Shown here in pieces: positions 23,787 through 32,983 of a stretch of 52,759 bases of DNA. The notes beneath the pieces were generated by a model. That model did no database searches. It was not told the origin of the DNA and worked only from the letters and a program-made list of their open reading frames with translations. A program made the position numbers and the translations under genes. The DNA lies in assembly GCA_934179675.1 (NCBI GenBank), contig CAKPQS010000005.1:1-52759 (forward strand), read 5' to 3'. This stretch comes from an uncultured Bacilli bacterium. GTDB taxonomy: Bacteria > Bacillota_I > Bacilli_A > RF39 > UBA660. Position 1 is the stretch's first letter. Each line of letters begins with the position of its first letter.

Positions 23787-25486
23787 TCTTCGGCTACTTC
23801 CTGTTTATCTCGAGCAACTGTTATACCAAATGTAGCATTACCAGTAACAGGTGTACCAGCATCTCTTGTTTGATGTATAATAGTTCCTTCTGGATAATTT
23901 GTATTTTCATCATATTCAACAGTTAATATAACATTATATTTTTCACAAAATTCACGAATAGATTTTTCTGTATATGTTCCATCAGTAAAATCAGGATATA
24001 AAATTTTAATATCTGGTATATATAATGTAACAGTATTACCTTCAACTAATTCTGTACCTGCTTCAGGAGATTGTTTTATGATTAAATCTTCTTTGGCATC
24101 TTTACTTTCAACTTCTTCTTTTTCAATTATAACATTAATGCCATGAGCTTCTAAAGCACCTTTAACTTCTAAAACATTTTTACCTTTATAATCTTCAATT
24201 GTTATACCTTTAGCACCTAATGATATATATATTTTAATACTTGTTCCAGTTTTTACTGTTCTTCCTGCTAAAGGATTTGTTTTAACGACTAATCCTTCAT
24301 CTACTGTTGAACTATTTATTTCTAAAACTTCATCATCAACTATTAATCCTGCACTTTCAAGTTCTTTTATTGCTTCTTCAGTACTTTTTGATGTTACATT
24401 TGGTACAATTATATCTTTAGCTTTATTTCTTGAAAAGAATATTAGTGTTGTTAATAAACCAATAACAGCAAGTGAACATATACTTAATAGTACGATTAAT
24501 ACTGCTTTAGATTTATTTTTAGGTTTTTCTAAAACTACTGTATCTTCTAATGATACTTGTTCTATTTTTTCTTCTTTTTTTGTTTCTTTTACTTCATTTT
24601 CAATATCTTTTACAACTACTTTTTCTGGATATTTATATATATATTTACGATCATGCAAATGATCTTGATCTAAGCAATGATCTAAATCATATAACATTTC
24701 TGTAACGTTAGCATATCTATTTTCGGGATTTTTCGCACATGCTTTTAAAATGATATTTTCAACACTTTGTGGTATATCATCTCTATACATTGATAGACTT
24801 GGTAAAGGTTCTTTTAATTGTTTTATAGCAATTTCTACTGCTGTTTCACCTTTAAATGGAACTTTACCTGTCAACATTTCAAACATCATTATGCCAAGGG
24901 AATAAATATCACTTCTGATAGTAGATCCTGTACCATTGGCTTGTTCTGGTGGCAAATAATGAACTGATCCCATTACTGAATTAGTTTGAGTTAATGATTC
25001 CGAATTACTTGCAACAGCAATACCAAAATCAGTTATTTTGACTAATCCATCATCTAATACCATTATATTTTGAGGTTTTATATCTCTATGAATTATATAA
25101 CTAGCATGTGCACATTCAAGTCCAGATGCAACTTGTTTTGTTATATCAAGTGCTTCAGCTAGAATCATCTTTCCTCTTTTTTTAATTAATGTTTTTAAGG
25201 TTACACCATCTACATATTCCATTACGATAAAATAATTGCCATTTTCTTCTCCTACGTCATATATTTCAACTATATTAGGATGTGCTAGTGAAGATGCTGA
25301 AATTGCTTCTCTTTTGAATCTTTTAACAAATTTTTCATCATTTGATAAATCGCCTCTTAATATTTTTACAGCAACGTTTCTTTTAAGTATAGGGTCAAAA
25401 GCTAAATATACATTAGCCATTCCTCCTTCACCTATTAATTTGATTATTTCATATCTTCCATTTATAACTTGCCCACTACTAAGCAT
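23783..25486 (-). CDS. prkC: Serine/threonine protein kinase with PASTA domains
   Basis: Membrane Hanks-type kinase of 567 residues that senses muropeptides or lipid II outside and phosphorylates cell-wall and growth targets inside. The kinase domain (about residues 10-275) has VKILRGDLS with the ATP lysine, YIIHRDIKPQNIMVL (catalytic loop), ITDFGIAVAS (DFG) and PPEQANGTGSTIRSDIYSLG. A basic/acidic juxtamembrane linker leads to a single membrane span (VLIVLLSICSLAVIGLL) and three PASTA domains (IVPNVTSKSTEEAIKELESA onwards). I choose ATG 25486 with AAAGAGGGATAAA upstream; a longer frame to 25537 would run into stp. stp ends two bases before it. Confidence 0.95.
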   Translation of the reverse strand: MLSSGQVINGRYEIIKLIGEGGMANVYLAFDPILKRNVAVKILRGDLSNDEKFVKRFKREAISASSLAHPNIVEIYDVGEENGNYFIVMEYVDGVTLKTLIKKRGKMILAEALDITKQVASGLECAHASYIIHRDIKPQNIMVLDDGLVKITDFGIAVASNSESLTQTNSVMGSVHYLPPEQANGTGSTIRSDIYSLGIMMFEMLTGKVPFKGETAVEIAIKQLKEPLPSLSMYRDDIPQSVENIILKACAKNPENRYANVTEMLYDLDHCLDQDHLHDRKYIYKYPEKVVVKDIENEVKETKKEEKIEQVSLEDTVVLEKPKNKSKAVLIVLLSICSLAVIGLLTTLIFFSRNKAKDIIVPNVTSKSTEEAIKELESAGLIVDDEVLEINSSTVDEGLVVKTNPLAGRTVKTGTSIKIYISLGAKGITIEDYKGKNVLEVKGALEAHGINVIIEKEEVESKDAKEDLIIKQSPEAGTELVEGNTVTLYIPDIKILYPDFTDGTYTEKSIREFCEKYNVILTVEYDENTNYPEGTIIHQTRDAGTPVTGNATFGITVARDKQEVAEE

Positions 25487-25487
25487 T

Positions 25488-26222
25488 TTATCCCTCTTTC
25501 TTCTCCAAGTATGCAATTGAAATGTTATCAGTTCCACCTCTATTATTGCATTTTACAATCAATTTTTTTACTTTATTTTCAACTGGTATATCTTCTATTA
25601 ATATTTTTATTATTTGATCATCTTTTAACATGTTCGTTAAACCATCACTACATAATAATACACCATCAACATCAGTTTCAACATCAAATATATCCATTTC
25701 GACACTCATATTTGTGCCAAGTGCTCTCATTAATACATTTCTTCTTGGATGTTCTCTTGCTTCTTCTTCTGTTAATTCTCCTGATTTAACAAGTAGATTA
25801 ACAAGTGTATGATCAACGGTTATTTTATGTAAATGGTTATTTTTTAAAACGTAACCACTACTATCACCTATATTACCAAATAATAAATAATCATTTGTTA
25901 TTAAACTCATTACAATTGTTGTTCCCATTCCCATACTGTCTGGATTGTCAATTGTATATTTATAGATTAAAACGTTTGATTCGCTTATTACATTTTTCAT
26001 CCATTCTTTTGCTTCTTCTTTTGTTCCTAATTGTTTTTTATCGGTAAAACTTTTACCAACATGAGAAACAACGATACTAGACGCTATTTCACCTGATCTA
26101 TGTCCTCCCATACCATCGGCAACGATCATTAATTTTTCGCCATTTTCATTTGTCATTACAACTACACTATCTTCGTTGTGAGTTCTAACTTTTCCTGGAT
26201 CGGTTAAATAATAACTATTCAC
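25488..26222 (-). CDS. stp: PP2C-type serine/threonine phosphatase
   Basis: Protein of 244 residues that removes phosphates placed by PrkC. PPM-family metal-binding motifs are intact: TDPGKVRTHNEDSV at the N terminus, LMIVADGMGGHRSGEIAS, GNIGDSSGYV, TVDHTLVN, DGVLLCSDGLTNML and GGTDNISIAY. Standard size for PrpC/Stp. The start is GTG 26222 behind GAGGAGGG, overlapping the rlmN stop by eight bases. Being between rlmN and prkC is the standard Firmicutes order, which adds confidence. Confidence 0.95.
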   Translation of the reverse strand: MNSYYLTDPGKVRTHNEDSVVVMTNENGEKLMIVADGMGGHRSGEIASSIVVSHVGKSFTDKKQLGTKEEAKEWMKNVISESNVLIYKYTIDNPDSMGMGTTIVMSLITNDYLLFGNIGDSSGYVLKNNHLHKITVDHTLVNLLVKSGELTEEEAREHPRRNVLMRALGTNMSVEMDIFDVETDVDGVLLCSDGLTNMLKDDQIIKILIEDIPVENKVKKLIVKCNNRGGTDNISIAYLEKKEG

Positions 26223-27243
26223 TTTTTCCCTCCTCGTAGTCGGATCTTAATTGTCCACATGCTGCTTTTACTTTGCTACCAAATTCTCTTCTTATTGTTG
26301 AACATATTCCATTTTTTAATAGATATTCATGGAATTCTTTTATTTTTTTGTCATTTGTTCTTTTATATTCTATATGACTTGTTGCATTATATGGTATTAA
26401 ATTCACATAAGCATTCATGCCTTTTAATAATTCCGATAATTCTTTAGCATTTTCTAAATTATCATTTATGTTATCTAATAAAATATATTCAAATGTTACT
26501 CTTCTATTTGTTTTATTGATATATTCTTTAACTGCTTTGATAACTTCTTCAATTTTATATGCTTTATTTATATTCATTATTTTACTTCTTAATTCATTAT
26601 TTGGTGCATGTAAACTTATTGCTAAATTTACTTGTTTTCCATCTTCAATGAATTTATATATTTTTGGTACAATTCCACATGTTGATACTGTTATATGTCT
26701 AGAGCCGATCGCTAATCCAAATGGATTATTAATTATGTTTATAAAGTTAATTACATTGTCATAGTTGTCAAATGGTTCTCCTATTCCCATTAATACTACT
26801 CGTGTTATTTTTATTTTTAAATTTTCTTCTACCATTAGTATAGGTAATACCATTTCATAGCATTCTAAATTTCTTACTTTTTTTCTTCTTCCACTTTCAC
26901 AGAATGTACATCCCATATTACATCCTACTTGTGTTGATAGACAAACACTATATCCATAGTCATGATGCATTACTACTGCTTCTACCATTTGGTTATCTTC
27001 TAATTTAAATAAAAATTTATAAACATCAATATCTGATAATTTAGATACTATTTCTATTTTACCAAAATTGAAATCTTTTTTTAATTCTTCTCTTAATTCT
27101 TTTTTTATATTATCCATATCATCAAAAGATTTTACTCTTTTTTGATATAGCCATTCATATATTTGTTTAGCTCTATATTTTTTATCATTTTTGTTTATAA
27201 AGTATTGTTCTAATTGTTCTATAGATAAATTATATATATTCAT
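26215..27243 (-). CDS. rlmN: Dual-specificity 23S rRNA/tRNA methyltransferase RlmN
   Basis: Radical SAM enzyme of 342 residues that makes 2-methyladenosine at A2503 of 23S rRNA and A37 of some tRNAs. The cluster-binding triad is CNMGCTFC (CxxxCxxC). VVLMGIGEPFDNYDNV, GSRHITVSTCG and NLAISLHAPNN follow. The C-terminal catalytic Cys is in KVKAACGQL. The N-terminal helical accessory domain covers residues 1-90. I prefer ATG 27243, eight bases after GGAG, to the GTG two codons upstream. It heads the rlmN-stp-prkC-rsgA-rpe operon. Confidence 0.95.
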   Translation of the reverse strand: MNIYNLSIEQLEQYFINKNDKKYRAKQIYEWLYQKRVKSFDDMDNIKKELREELKKDFNFGKIEIVSKLSDIDVYKFLFKLEDNQMVEAVVMHHDYGYSVCLSTQVGCNMGCTFCESGRRKKVRNLECYEMVLPILMVEENLKIKITRVVLMGIGEPFDNYDNVINFINIINNPFGLAIGSRHITVSTCGIVPKIYKFIEDGKQVNLAISLHAPNNELRSKIMNINKAYKIEEVIKAVKEYINKTNRRVTFEYILLDNINDNLENAKELSELLKGMNAYVNLIPYNATSHIEYKRTNDKKIKEFHEYLLKNGICSTIRREFGSKVKAACGQLRSDYEEGKSE

Positions 27244-27249
27244 ATGCAC

Positions 27250-27390
27250 TACTCCACATTAATTATAACAAATAATAAAAAAAAACAAAAGATTTTTATT
27301 TCTTTAGTTCGACATTTTTTTCATTTTTTTAAGTATATATACATTTTTTTATATTTTGTTTACATTTATAGACATTGTAATAATTTTTTA
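27250..27390. other. Intergenic AT-rich segment upstream of rlmN
   Basis: No gene or structured RNA recognised. It probably contains the rlmN operon promoter and the truncated 3' flank of the ORF6N remnant. Confidence 0.4.
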
Positions 27391-27392
27391 AT

Positions 27393-27670
27393 TTATATTT
27401 TTATAGATTTTTCAATCGAAGTATTAATAAATCTTATACTAACTTCTGTTGCTGTTTTAGATTTTAATATAGTTGCAAGCATTGCAATACCTTGTTCTGT
27501 AAAAACTCTTAGTATATACCTTCGTCCACCACGATGAATATTGTATGAGGTCGAAAATTTCGACCTCATACAATTAAGTATTTCTGATTCACTCAATGTA
27601 AAGCTAAATCTATCCGGAAACTTAATTAAATTATTTTTTACAGTTTCATTTATTCTTTCATCTATTTTAT
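27393..27670 (-). pseudogene. ORF6N-domain protein remnant
   Basis: The frame reads DKIDERINETVKNNLIKFPD then RFSFTLSESEILNCMRSKFS and GGRRYILRVFTEQGIAMLA then TILKSKTATEVSIRF. That is the core of the ORF6N domain of phage-type antirepressor and Rha-like proteins (typically RFPE.F...L....LRSQ..TS..GGRRYLPY.FTEQGVAML). The usual first 35 residues and a start are missing (a TAG lies just upstream), and the protein stops soon after the domain. I read it as a leftover of a phage or mobile gene. A perfect palindrome sits in the MRSKFSTS codons. Confidence 0.7.
27540..27574. repeat. Perfect 17-bp-arm palindrome
   Basis: Arms ATTGTATGAGGTCGAAA (27540-27556) and TTTCGACCTCATACAAT (27558-27574) are exact reverse complements around a single A. 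It lies inside the ORF6N remnant. No T run follows, so it is not a typical terminator. Confidence 0.9.
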
Positions 27671-27722
27671 CCTATACATATACTATACAATAAAAAATAG
27701 AAAATCCTTTTAAAATACCAAA

Positions 27723-27747
27723 AAAATTTCACTTTCGTGAAACTTTA
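27723..27747 (-). terminator. Terminator of the polysaccharide operon
   Basis: On the minus strand AAGTTTCAC, loop GAAA, GTGAAATTT with one mismatch, then a T run, right at the end of ugd. Confidence 0.75.
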
Positions 27748-29094
27748 TTTTTTTCTCAAAACCTTTTCTCTACCAACAGAAACATATTCAATATTTGCTT
27801 TTGCCATTTCTTTTAAATTATAGCAATTTCTACCATCTAGTACTAAAGGATTTTTCATTAATTTCAAATAATTATTGATATCATAATTTACAATTTCTGG
27901 CCATTCAGTCATTATAAGTACTGCTTCTGCATTTTCTATTGTTTCATCAACAGAATCAAAATATTCAATTTTACCATTAATTGTATCATTATTAATTTTA
28001 GAAGTAATCTTTTTCTTAAAACTTTCTACACTAATAGGATCATAAGCACGAACATTCGCACCCTCATCTAATAATAATTCTATATTATCAATAGAAGGAG
28101 CTTCTCTTAAATCATCAGTTCCAGGTTTAAATGTTAATCCTAAAACAGCAATAGTTTTATTTTCTAAATTATCAAAATATTCATGTAATTTTTTATATAA
28201 CAATATTTTTTGGTTTTTATTTACTTCAATACATGCTTTAACTGTTTTTAATTCACAATTTAAATCTTTGCTTAACCAGTGCAAAGCTTTTGTATCTTTT
28301 GGAAAACAAGAACCACCATAACCAATACCGGCTTTTAAAAACTTATTTCCTATTCTAGAATCATAACCCATTCCTTTAGTTACTTCTTCTATATTTGCAC
28401 CTACTTTTTCACAAAAGTTTGCAATCTCATTTATATAAGAAATTTTAAGAGCAAGAAAATCATTTGAAGCATATTTTACCATTTCAGCGCTTCTTCTATT
28501 CATTGATAAATAAGGTACCTTATATGGCTTTTTAGTAAGTGGTGAATATAATTGCTTCATTATTCTTTCAGCTAATCTATTTTCAGTTCCAACAACTATT
28601 CTTGATGCATATAATGTGTCCCTAACAGCAGTACCTTGTGCAAGGAATTCTGGATTTGATGCTACATAAACTTTTAATCCTTTTTTAACATTTTTTTTCA
28701 AATATTCCTCAACTTTATCATTTGTTCCTATTGGTACAGTCGATTTTACAACTACAACCACATCTTTTTCAACTGTTTCAGCAATTTGTCTAACAACTGT
28801 TTTTACATAATCCAAATTAGCAGATCCATCAATTCTTTCTGGTGTACCAACTCCTATAAATATTACATCAGCATCTTTATAAGCCATTTTATAATCAGTT
28901 GTATATGCTAATCTTTCCTTATCTTCGTTCATTAATTCTTCTAGTCCATCTTCATAAATTGGACTTTTTCCAGAACGCATTATTTCAATTTTATTTTCAT
29001 CTACATCAACACATGTTACATTATGACCTATATGCGCAAGTGCCACACCCGTTACTAATCCAACATATCCTGTTCCAGCTACAGCTACTTTCAT
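27745..29094 (-). CDS. ugd: UDP-glucose 6-dehydrogenase (UDP-glucose/GDP-mannose dehydrogenase family)
   Basis: NAD-dependent enzyme of 449 residues oxidising UDP-glucose to UDP-glucuronate in two steps. The N-terminal Rossmann fold is MKVAVAGTGYVGLVTGVALA. The catalytic Cys is in GIGYGGSCFPKDTKAL, with NEIANFCEKVGAN ahead of it and the second nucleotide-binding half TIAVLGLTFKPGTDDLREAP. UDP-glucose is more likely than GDP-mannose because a UDP-glucuronate epimerase-like gene is the next gene. GAGGAATG precedes the ATG. It is the last gene of the polysaccharide operon and is followed by a terminator. Confidence 0.9.
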   Translation of the reverse strand: MKVAVAGTGYVGLVTGVALAHIGHNVTCVDVDENKIEIMRSGKSPIYEDGLEELMNEDKERLAYTTDYKMAYKDADVIFIGVGTPERIDGSANLDYVKTVVRQIAETVEKDVVVVVKSTVPIGTNDKVEEYLKKNVKKGLKVYVASNPEFLAQGTAVRDTLYASRIVVGTENRLAERIMKQLYSPLTKKPYKVPYLSMNRRSAEMVKYASNDFLALKISYINEIANFCEKVGANIEEVTKGMGYDSRIGNKFLKAGIGYGGSCFPKDTKALHWLSKDLNCELKTVKACIEVNKNQKILLYKKLHEYFDNLENKTIAVLGLTFKPGTDDLREAPSIDNIELLLDEGANVRAYDPISVESFKKKITSKINNDTINGKIEYFDSVDETIENAEAVLIMTEWPEIVNYDINNYLKLMKNPLVLDGRNCYNLKEMAKANIEYVSVGREKVLRKK

Positions 29095-29109
29095 AAATCA
29101 TTCCTCCAT

Positions 29110-30072
29110 TTATTTATAAATCTCTAAATACCAGTCTATAAACTTTTTTATACCATCTTTAAACTTGGTTTTTGGACAATATCCAATCAATTCTTCAGCT
29201 TTATTAATACAGGCATAAGTTCTATCTACATCACCTGGTTGCATAGGCAATTCATCAATTTCTGGTTTAATATTAAGTAAATCACCAATAGTGTTAATCA
29301 TTTCTTTAAGAGAAACAGGGGTAGAATTACCTAAATTAAGTATTTCATAAACATTTTTGTTATTCAAACAATAATTAACACTCTTTTCAATACCATCTAC
29401 TATATCATCAATATATGTATAATCTCTTGAAGTACTACCATCGCCAAACATTGGAATTTTTTTACCTTCAAGCATCAATCTTGTAAATTTATTAATTGCT
29501 AAATCAGGTCTTTGTCTTGGACCATAAACAGTAAAAAATCTTAACATAATTACATTAATATTATATAGTTTATGATATACATGAGTCATTACTTCGCTTG
29601 CTTTTTTAGTAGCGGCATAAGGACTTATAGCAAAATCAACAACATCTGTTTCTTTAAAAGGAACAGTTTTAGAATTTCCATAAACACTACTACTTGATGC
29701 CATTACTAAATTCATAACTTTATTTTCTTTCATACATTCAAGAATATTTTGAGTTCCCATACAATTTACTTCTTGATATAAAATAGGGTTTTCTATACTA
29801 GGTCTAACCCCTGCCATTGCTGCTAAATGAATCACAACATCTATATTATTATTTTTAAAAATATTATTTAATAAATCTTTATCTCTAATATCTCCTCTAT
29901 ATAATTTATAATTATTGTTTTTTAAAGCATTTTTTATATTATTTTCCTTAATATCTGGATTATAAAAATCACAAAAATTATCAATTACTACTACCCTGTT
30001 ATTCTTTTTTAACAAATCATCTACTAAACTAGAGCCAATAAACCCAGCTCCACCTGTAACTAAATATGTCAT
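29110..30072 (-). CDS. NAD-dependent epimerase, probably UDP-glucuronate 4-epimerase
   Basis: Extended short-chain dehydrogenase of 320 residues. NAD loop GGAGFIGSSLVDDLL, IHLAAMAGVRPSIENP, the Ser region MASSSSVYGN, catalytic YAATK (Tyr-x3-Lys), and VYGPRQRPDLAINKFTR, a form common in UDP-GlcA 4-epimerases that make UDP-GalA. With ugd downstream, the pair would supply glucuronic and galacturonic acid donors. UDP-Glc 4-epimerase activity is the alternative. The start overlaps the wzx stop by four bases. Confidence 0.85.
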   Translation of the reverse strand: MTYLVTGGAGFIGSSLVDDLLKKNNRVVVIDNFCDFYNPDIKENNIKNALKNNNYKLYRGDIRDKDLLNNIFKNNNIDVVIHLAAMAGVRPSIENPILYQEVNCMGTQNILECMKENKVMNLVMASSSSVYGNSKTVPFKETDVVDFAISPYAATKKASEVMTHVYHKLYNINVIMLRFFTVYGPRQRPDLAINKFTRLMLEGKKIPMFGDGSTSRDYTYIDDIVDGIEKSVNYCLNNKNVYEILNLGNSTPVSLKEMINTIGDLLNIKPEIDELPMQPGDVDRTYACINKAEELIGYCPKTKFKDGIKKFIDWYLEIYK

Positions 30073-31580
30073 ATTTCCTCCTTAAATCTTTTTTTAAAAA
30101 TAACATTTTTTATATCTTTTAACCAACTAATTCGACCAATTAATTTAAAAATCATACAAGCCATAAGTGTATTAAATATAAAGATTAATATCGATATAAA
30201 GAACCACTCTATTAAATTATTACAACTAAATTTAAAAATAAATGTATTTAACACAATTAACATAGTTCCTATTAAAATATAAGTAAAAAATTCTTTATAA
30301 TATTCTTTTATTGTAAAAATTTTTAAATTCTTTTTTATTATAATAGGTTTAATTATAAAATCAGAAATTAATAATGAAATTATGGTTGCAATCAATATAC
30401 CAGCCATTTCAAAATATTTAACAAATATTAATGATAAAATTAAATTGATTATACCTTCTGTAATAGCACATACTTTTGTGTCTTTAAATAACCCACATCC
30501 ATTTAAATAAGTATTTAATGTTGTCCTAATAATTTGTATATAAACCATTATAATAAATAAATAAGATACAATCTTTGAAGCAACCATATCATTACCATAA
30601 AAAATATTAATAAATGAATTATATGAAAAAACAAGTGATGATGATATTATAGTTGCCAAAAAAAACAAAAATGAATTATATTGAATAAATTTATTTTTAT
30701 CAATTGAATGCTTATTTTGATCAAAATATGTTTTTCCTACTATAGAATATAAAGAAGTTCCAATTTTAGTAATAATTTTATTTATTTCATTTAAAATATA
30801 ATTATATGCTCCATAAATTGCTACTTTTTTTAATCCAAGATTCATTGAAATTAAAACAATATCAATATTATTAGCAATAACACCACTAATTTTATGAATA
30901 ATTAAATCTTTGGTATCATTTATCATTGATGTATCTTTATTATTTCTATCTAATTTAATATTTTTTTCATTTTTAAGTGTATATTTTTTCATAAATAAAT
31001 TAGTTAATAAATTACATATAATACATCCGATTAAAACAATTTCAAAACTAGCTCCTAATAATAATAAAATAATTTCAACAATATATTTTATAATAAATCC
31101 AACTTGATATACTATATTAGGTACATATTTTTCTCCTCTTGCATCATAATAAATTCTATATGTAAAGAAAAAATAATTAACTGAATTTGAAATAGAATAT
31201 AATATAAATGTTATTATTATATAAAAATAATTAAAAGTATTTCCTTTAATGGTAAATGGAATTATAAAAGAAATTATAAAAGCAAGACTTAAAATAATTA
31301 TACCAATATTTCTAAATATATAACGAATACCAGCAAGTTTTTTATTAATTTCCTTAATATTATTTTCTGCCATTGGCTTATATAATGATACTAATGCACA
31401 ACTAGAAAATCCTGCTTCAGCAAGTACTAAATAAGCAAAAAATTGCGAAAATATTTGATATAATGCATATACATTAGTACCCAATTTTCCATAAAATAAT
31501 TTAAGTAAAATTAAATTTAAAAAAATCATTATTATTTCTGGGAATGCATCAGTTAAAAAATTCTTAATTGCTTTTTTCAT
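30069..31580 (-). CDS. Oligosaccharide flippase (Wzx/MATE-like polysaccharide exporter)
   Basis: Integral membrane protein of 503 residues with 12-14 predicted spans. It has the usual amphipathic start MKKAIKNFLTDAFPEIIMIF, SYKL-free polytopic core, charged loop around residues 200-225, and the mid segment DIVLISMNLGLKKVAIYGAY typical of PST/Wzx exporters. It would flip the lipid-linked repeat unit to the outer face. The start overlaps the end of the TupA-like gene by 17 bases, with AAAGGAATAAG upstream. Which sugar it moves cannot be told. Confidence 0.85.
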   Translation of the reverse strand: MKKAIKNFLTDAFPEIIMIFLNLILLKLFYGKLGTNVYALYQIFSQFFAYLVLAEAGFSSCALVSLYKPMAENNIKEINKKLAGIRYIFRNIGIIILSLAFIISFIIPFTIKGNTFNYFYIIITFILYSISNSVNYFFFTYRIYYDARGEKYVPNIVYQVGFIIKYIVEIILLLLGASFEIVLIGCIICNLLTNLFMKKYTLKNEKNIKLDRNNKDTSMINDTKDLIIHKISGVIANNIDIVLISMNLGLKKVAIYGAYNYILNEINKIITKIGTSLYSIVGKTYFDQNKHSIDKNKFIQYNSFLFFLATIISSSLVFSYNSFINIFYGNDMVASKIVSYLFIIMVYIQIIRTTLNTYLNGCGLFKDTKVCAITEGIINLILSLIFVKYFEMAGILIATIISLLISDFIIKPIIIKKNLKIFTIKEYYKEFFTYILIGTMLIVLNTFIFKFSCNNLIEWFFISILIFIFNTLMACMIFKLIGRISWLKDIKNVIFKKRFKEEI

Positions 31581-32490
31581 TTTGCTTATTCCTTTTTGGA
31601 AGTATTAACTCACTTCCCCATTTTAAATTTTCTTCTTTTGGTTCAAAATTTAAAAATCCTGCCCAATGATAAAATGTTAATTCTCCAACATATATTTTAC
31701 CATTGGCAAAATAAAAATCAACTCTTAAATTTGGAATATTTTTACTTAATATTTTAGATAATTCAATCATTTTATGAATTTCTTTTGGAAATTTATGAAC
31801 TTCTGAAGAACTCATATATTTAATTTTTATATTTAATTTATTTAAATTTATATCATAATAATCATTATATCTATTATTTCTTTTATCTCCATAACAAACC
31901 AAAATATATTTAGGTATTCCATTAAAACAGAAGATATTATACTCAATTAATTTACTTTTATCATTATTTTCTAAAAGTTGTTCAACAATTATTCTAGGGC
32001 GAACATTTTTATAAGGATATTCTCTATGATTATAAAAATAATTATGTTTTAAACTTTTATTTATTTCCTTTTTTAATGCTTTTAAATTTAATAAGCTTTT
32101 ATCGTAACATATTTCTCCCCCACCACAACCGTGAGTTGTTTTTATAACAAATTTATTTGGTAATTTACTAAAATCAATATCATCAAATTTATTATATATC
32201 CCAATTGTGGGTATAATATATTCATCACCTATTAAGTTTTTTACATATTTCTTTGATTCATATTTATCAACAAGATTACTATATTCTTTCTTTCGATCAT
32301 ATAGTTTTAACCATTGTAATTTAGAACTATAGTCTTTAGGATTTTCTAAATCAAGTTTTTCACCCATTTCTAAATAATATTTCATTTTCAAATACTTTTC
32401 ATCAGGTAAATATTTAAATATTCCTTTATTCATTAAATATAAAACTATTTTTTTAGGTTCTTTTATATATTTCGTAACTTTATTATTCAT
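31564..32490 (-). CDS. TupA-like ATP-grasp protein
   Basis: Protein of 308 residues of the TupA ATP-grasp family associated with teichuronic acid and capsule clusters. It shows KYYLEMGEKLDLENPKDYS then KLQWLKLYDRK, the Gly-rich ATP loop VIKTTHGCGGGEICYDKS, and RPRIIVEQLL. The fold joins a carboxylate to an amine or hydroxyl at the cost of ATP; here it probably modifies a uronic acid of the polysaccharide, consistent with the uronate pathway genes downstream (inference). I take ATG 32490, which follows GGAGGTACAA; an in-frame ATG at 32502 overlaps that site. Confidence 0.8.
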   Translation of the reverse strand: MNNKVTKYIKEPKKIVLYLMNKGIFKYLPDEKYLKMKYYLEMGEKLDLENPKDYSSKLQWLKLYDRKKEYSNLVDKYESKKYVKNLIGDEYIIPTIGIYNKFDDIDFSKLPNKFVIKTTHGCGGGEICYDKSLLNLKALKKEINKSLKHNYFYNHREYPYKNVRPRIIVEQLLENNDKSKLIEYNIFCFNGIPKYILVCYGDKRNNRYNDYYDINLNKLNIKIKYMSSSEVHKFPKEIHKMIELSKILSKNIPNLRVDFYFANGKIYVGELTFYHWAGFLNFEPKEENLKWGSELILPKRNKQNEKSN

Positions 32491-32573
32491 TTGTACCTCC
32501 ATTTATATTTTTTTATTTAATAATAACATATAATATTTACAATATTTTAAATATAGATCAAAATTTTTATTTT

Positions 32574-32970
32574 TTAAGCTTTTTCTAAATATTTATAAGA
32601 TTTATTATTTGTTTTATAATTTATAAATTCTTTTATTACAAAATCAGAATAAACAGAAAAAACATTTTTTATTATATTTATATCTAAGTATTTAATTCTT
32701 GTATATATTAATGTTCCCATCAATAATATATATTCATAATATTCTTGATCATTTTTTATATTATATTTCTTTCTATCTTCATATAATTCCGAAGTAGTAT
32801 ACAATGTATCAATCATTTTATTATTGGTTAATTTATGATGTAAACTTTGATTATTAGTATAAATTCTATAATTATAAACTTTAAAGAATCATTTAATTTA
32901 TATTTTTTTTTATTTAAAATAGATATATAAAATACTAATTTATTTATTTTTGATTTTTTAATTACATTCT
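32574..32970 (-). pseudogene. Decayed glycosyltransferase (frameshifted, internally deleted)
   Basis: A start with TTAGGAG upstream at 32970 opens MKNVIKKSKINKLVFYISIL, but the frame stops after about 48 codons. In the next frame YNYRIYTNNQSLHHKLTNNK leads without a stop into MIDTLYTTSELYEDRKKYN and an 80-residue open frame ending at 32574. The joined sequence resembles the tail of family 2 glycosyltransferases (YNYRI.....S). The GT-A core with the DxD is absent, so a large deletion plus one frameshift is inferred. It sits in the polysaccharide operon between tupA and wzy. Confidence 0.6.
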
Positions 32971-32983
32971 TCATAATGAACTC

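Noticed and set aside
22965..26222. Mycoplasma-type genetic code (TGA = Trp)
   Set aside because: TGA closes several well-recognised genes through ATGA overlaps and Trp residues in conserved motifs are coded by TGG.
32574..32816. Independent 80-residue gene
   Set aside because: It continues upstream in frame into glycosyltransferase-like sequence without a ribosome-binding site at its own ATG, so it is better read as the tail of a broken gene.
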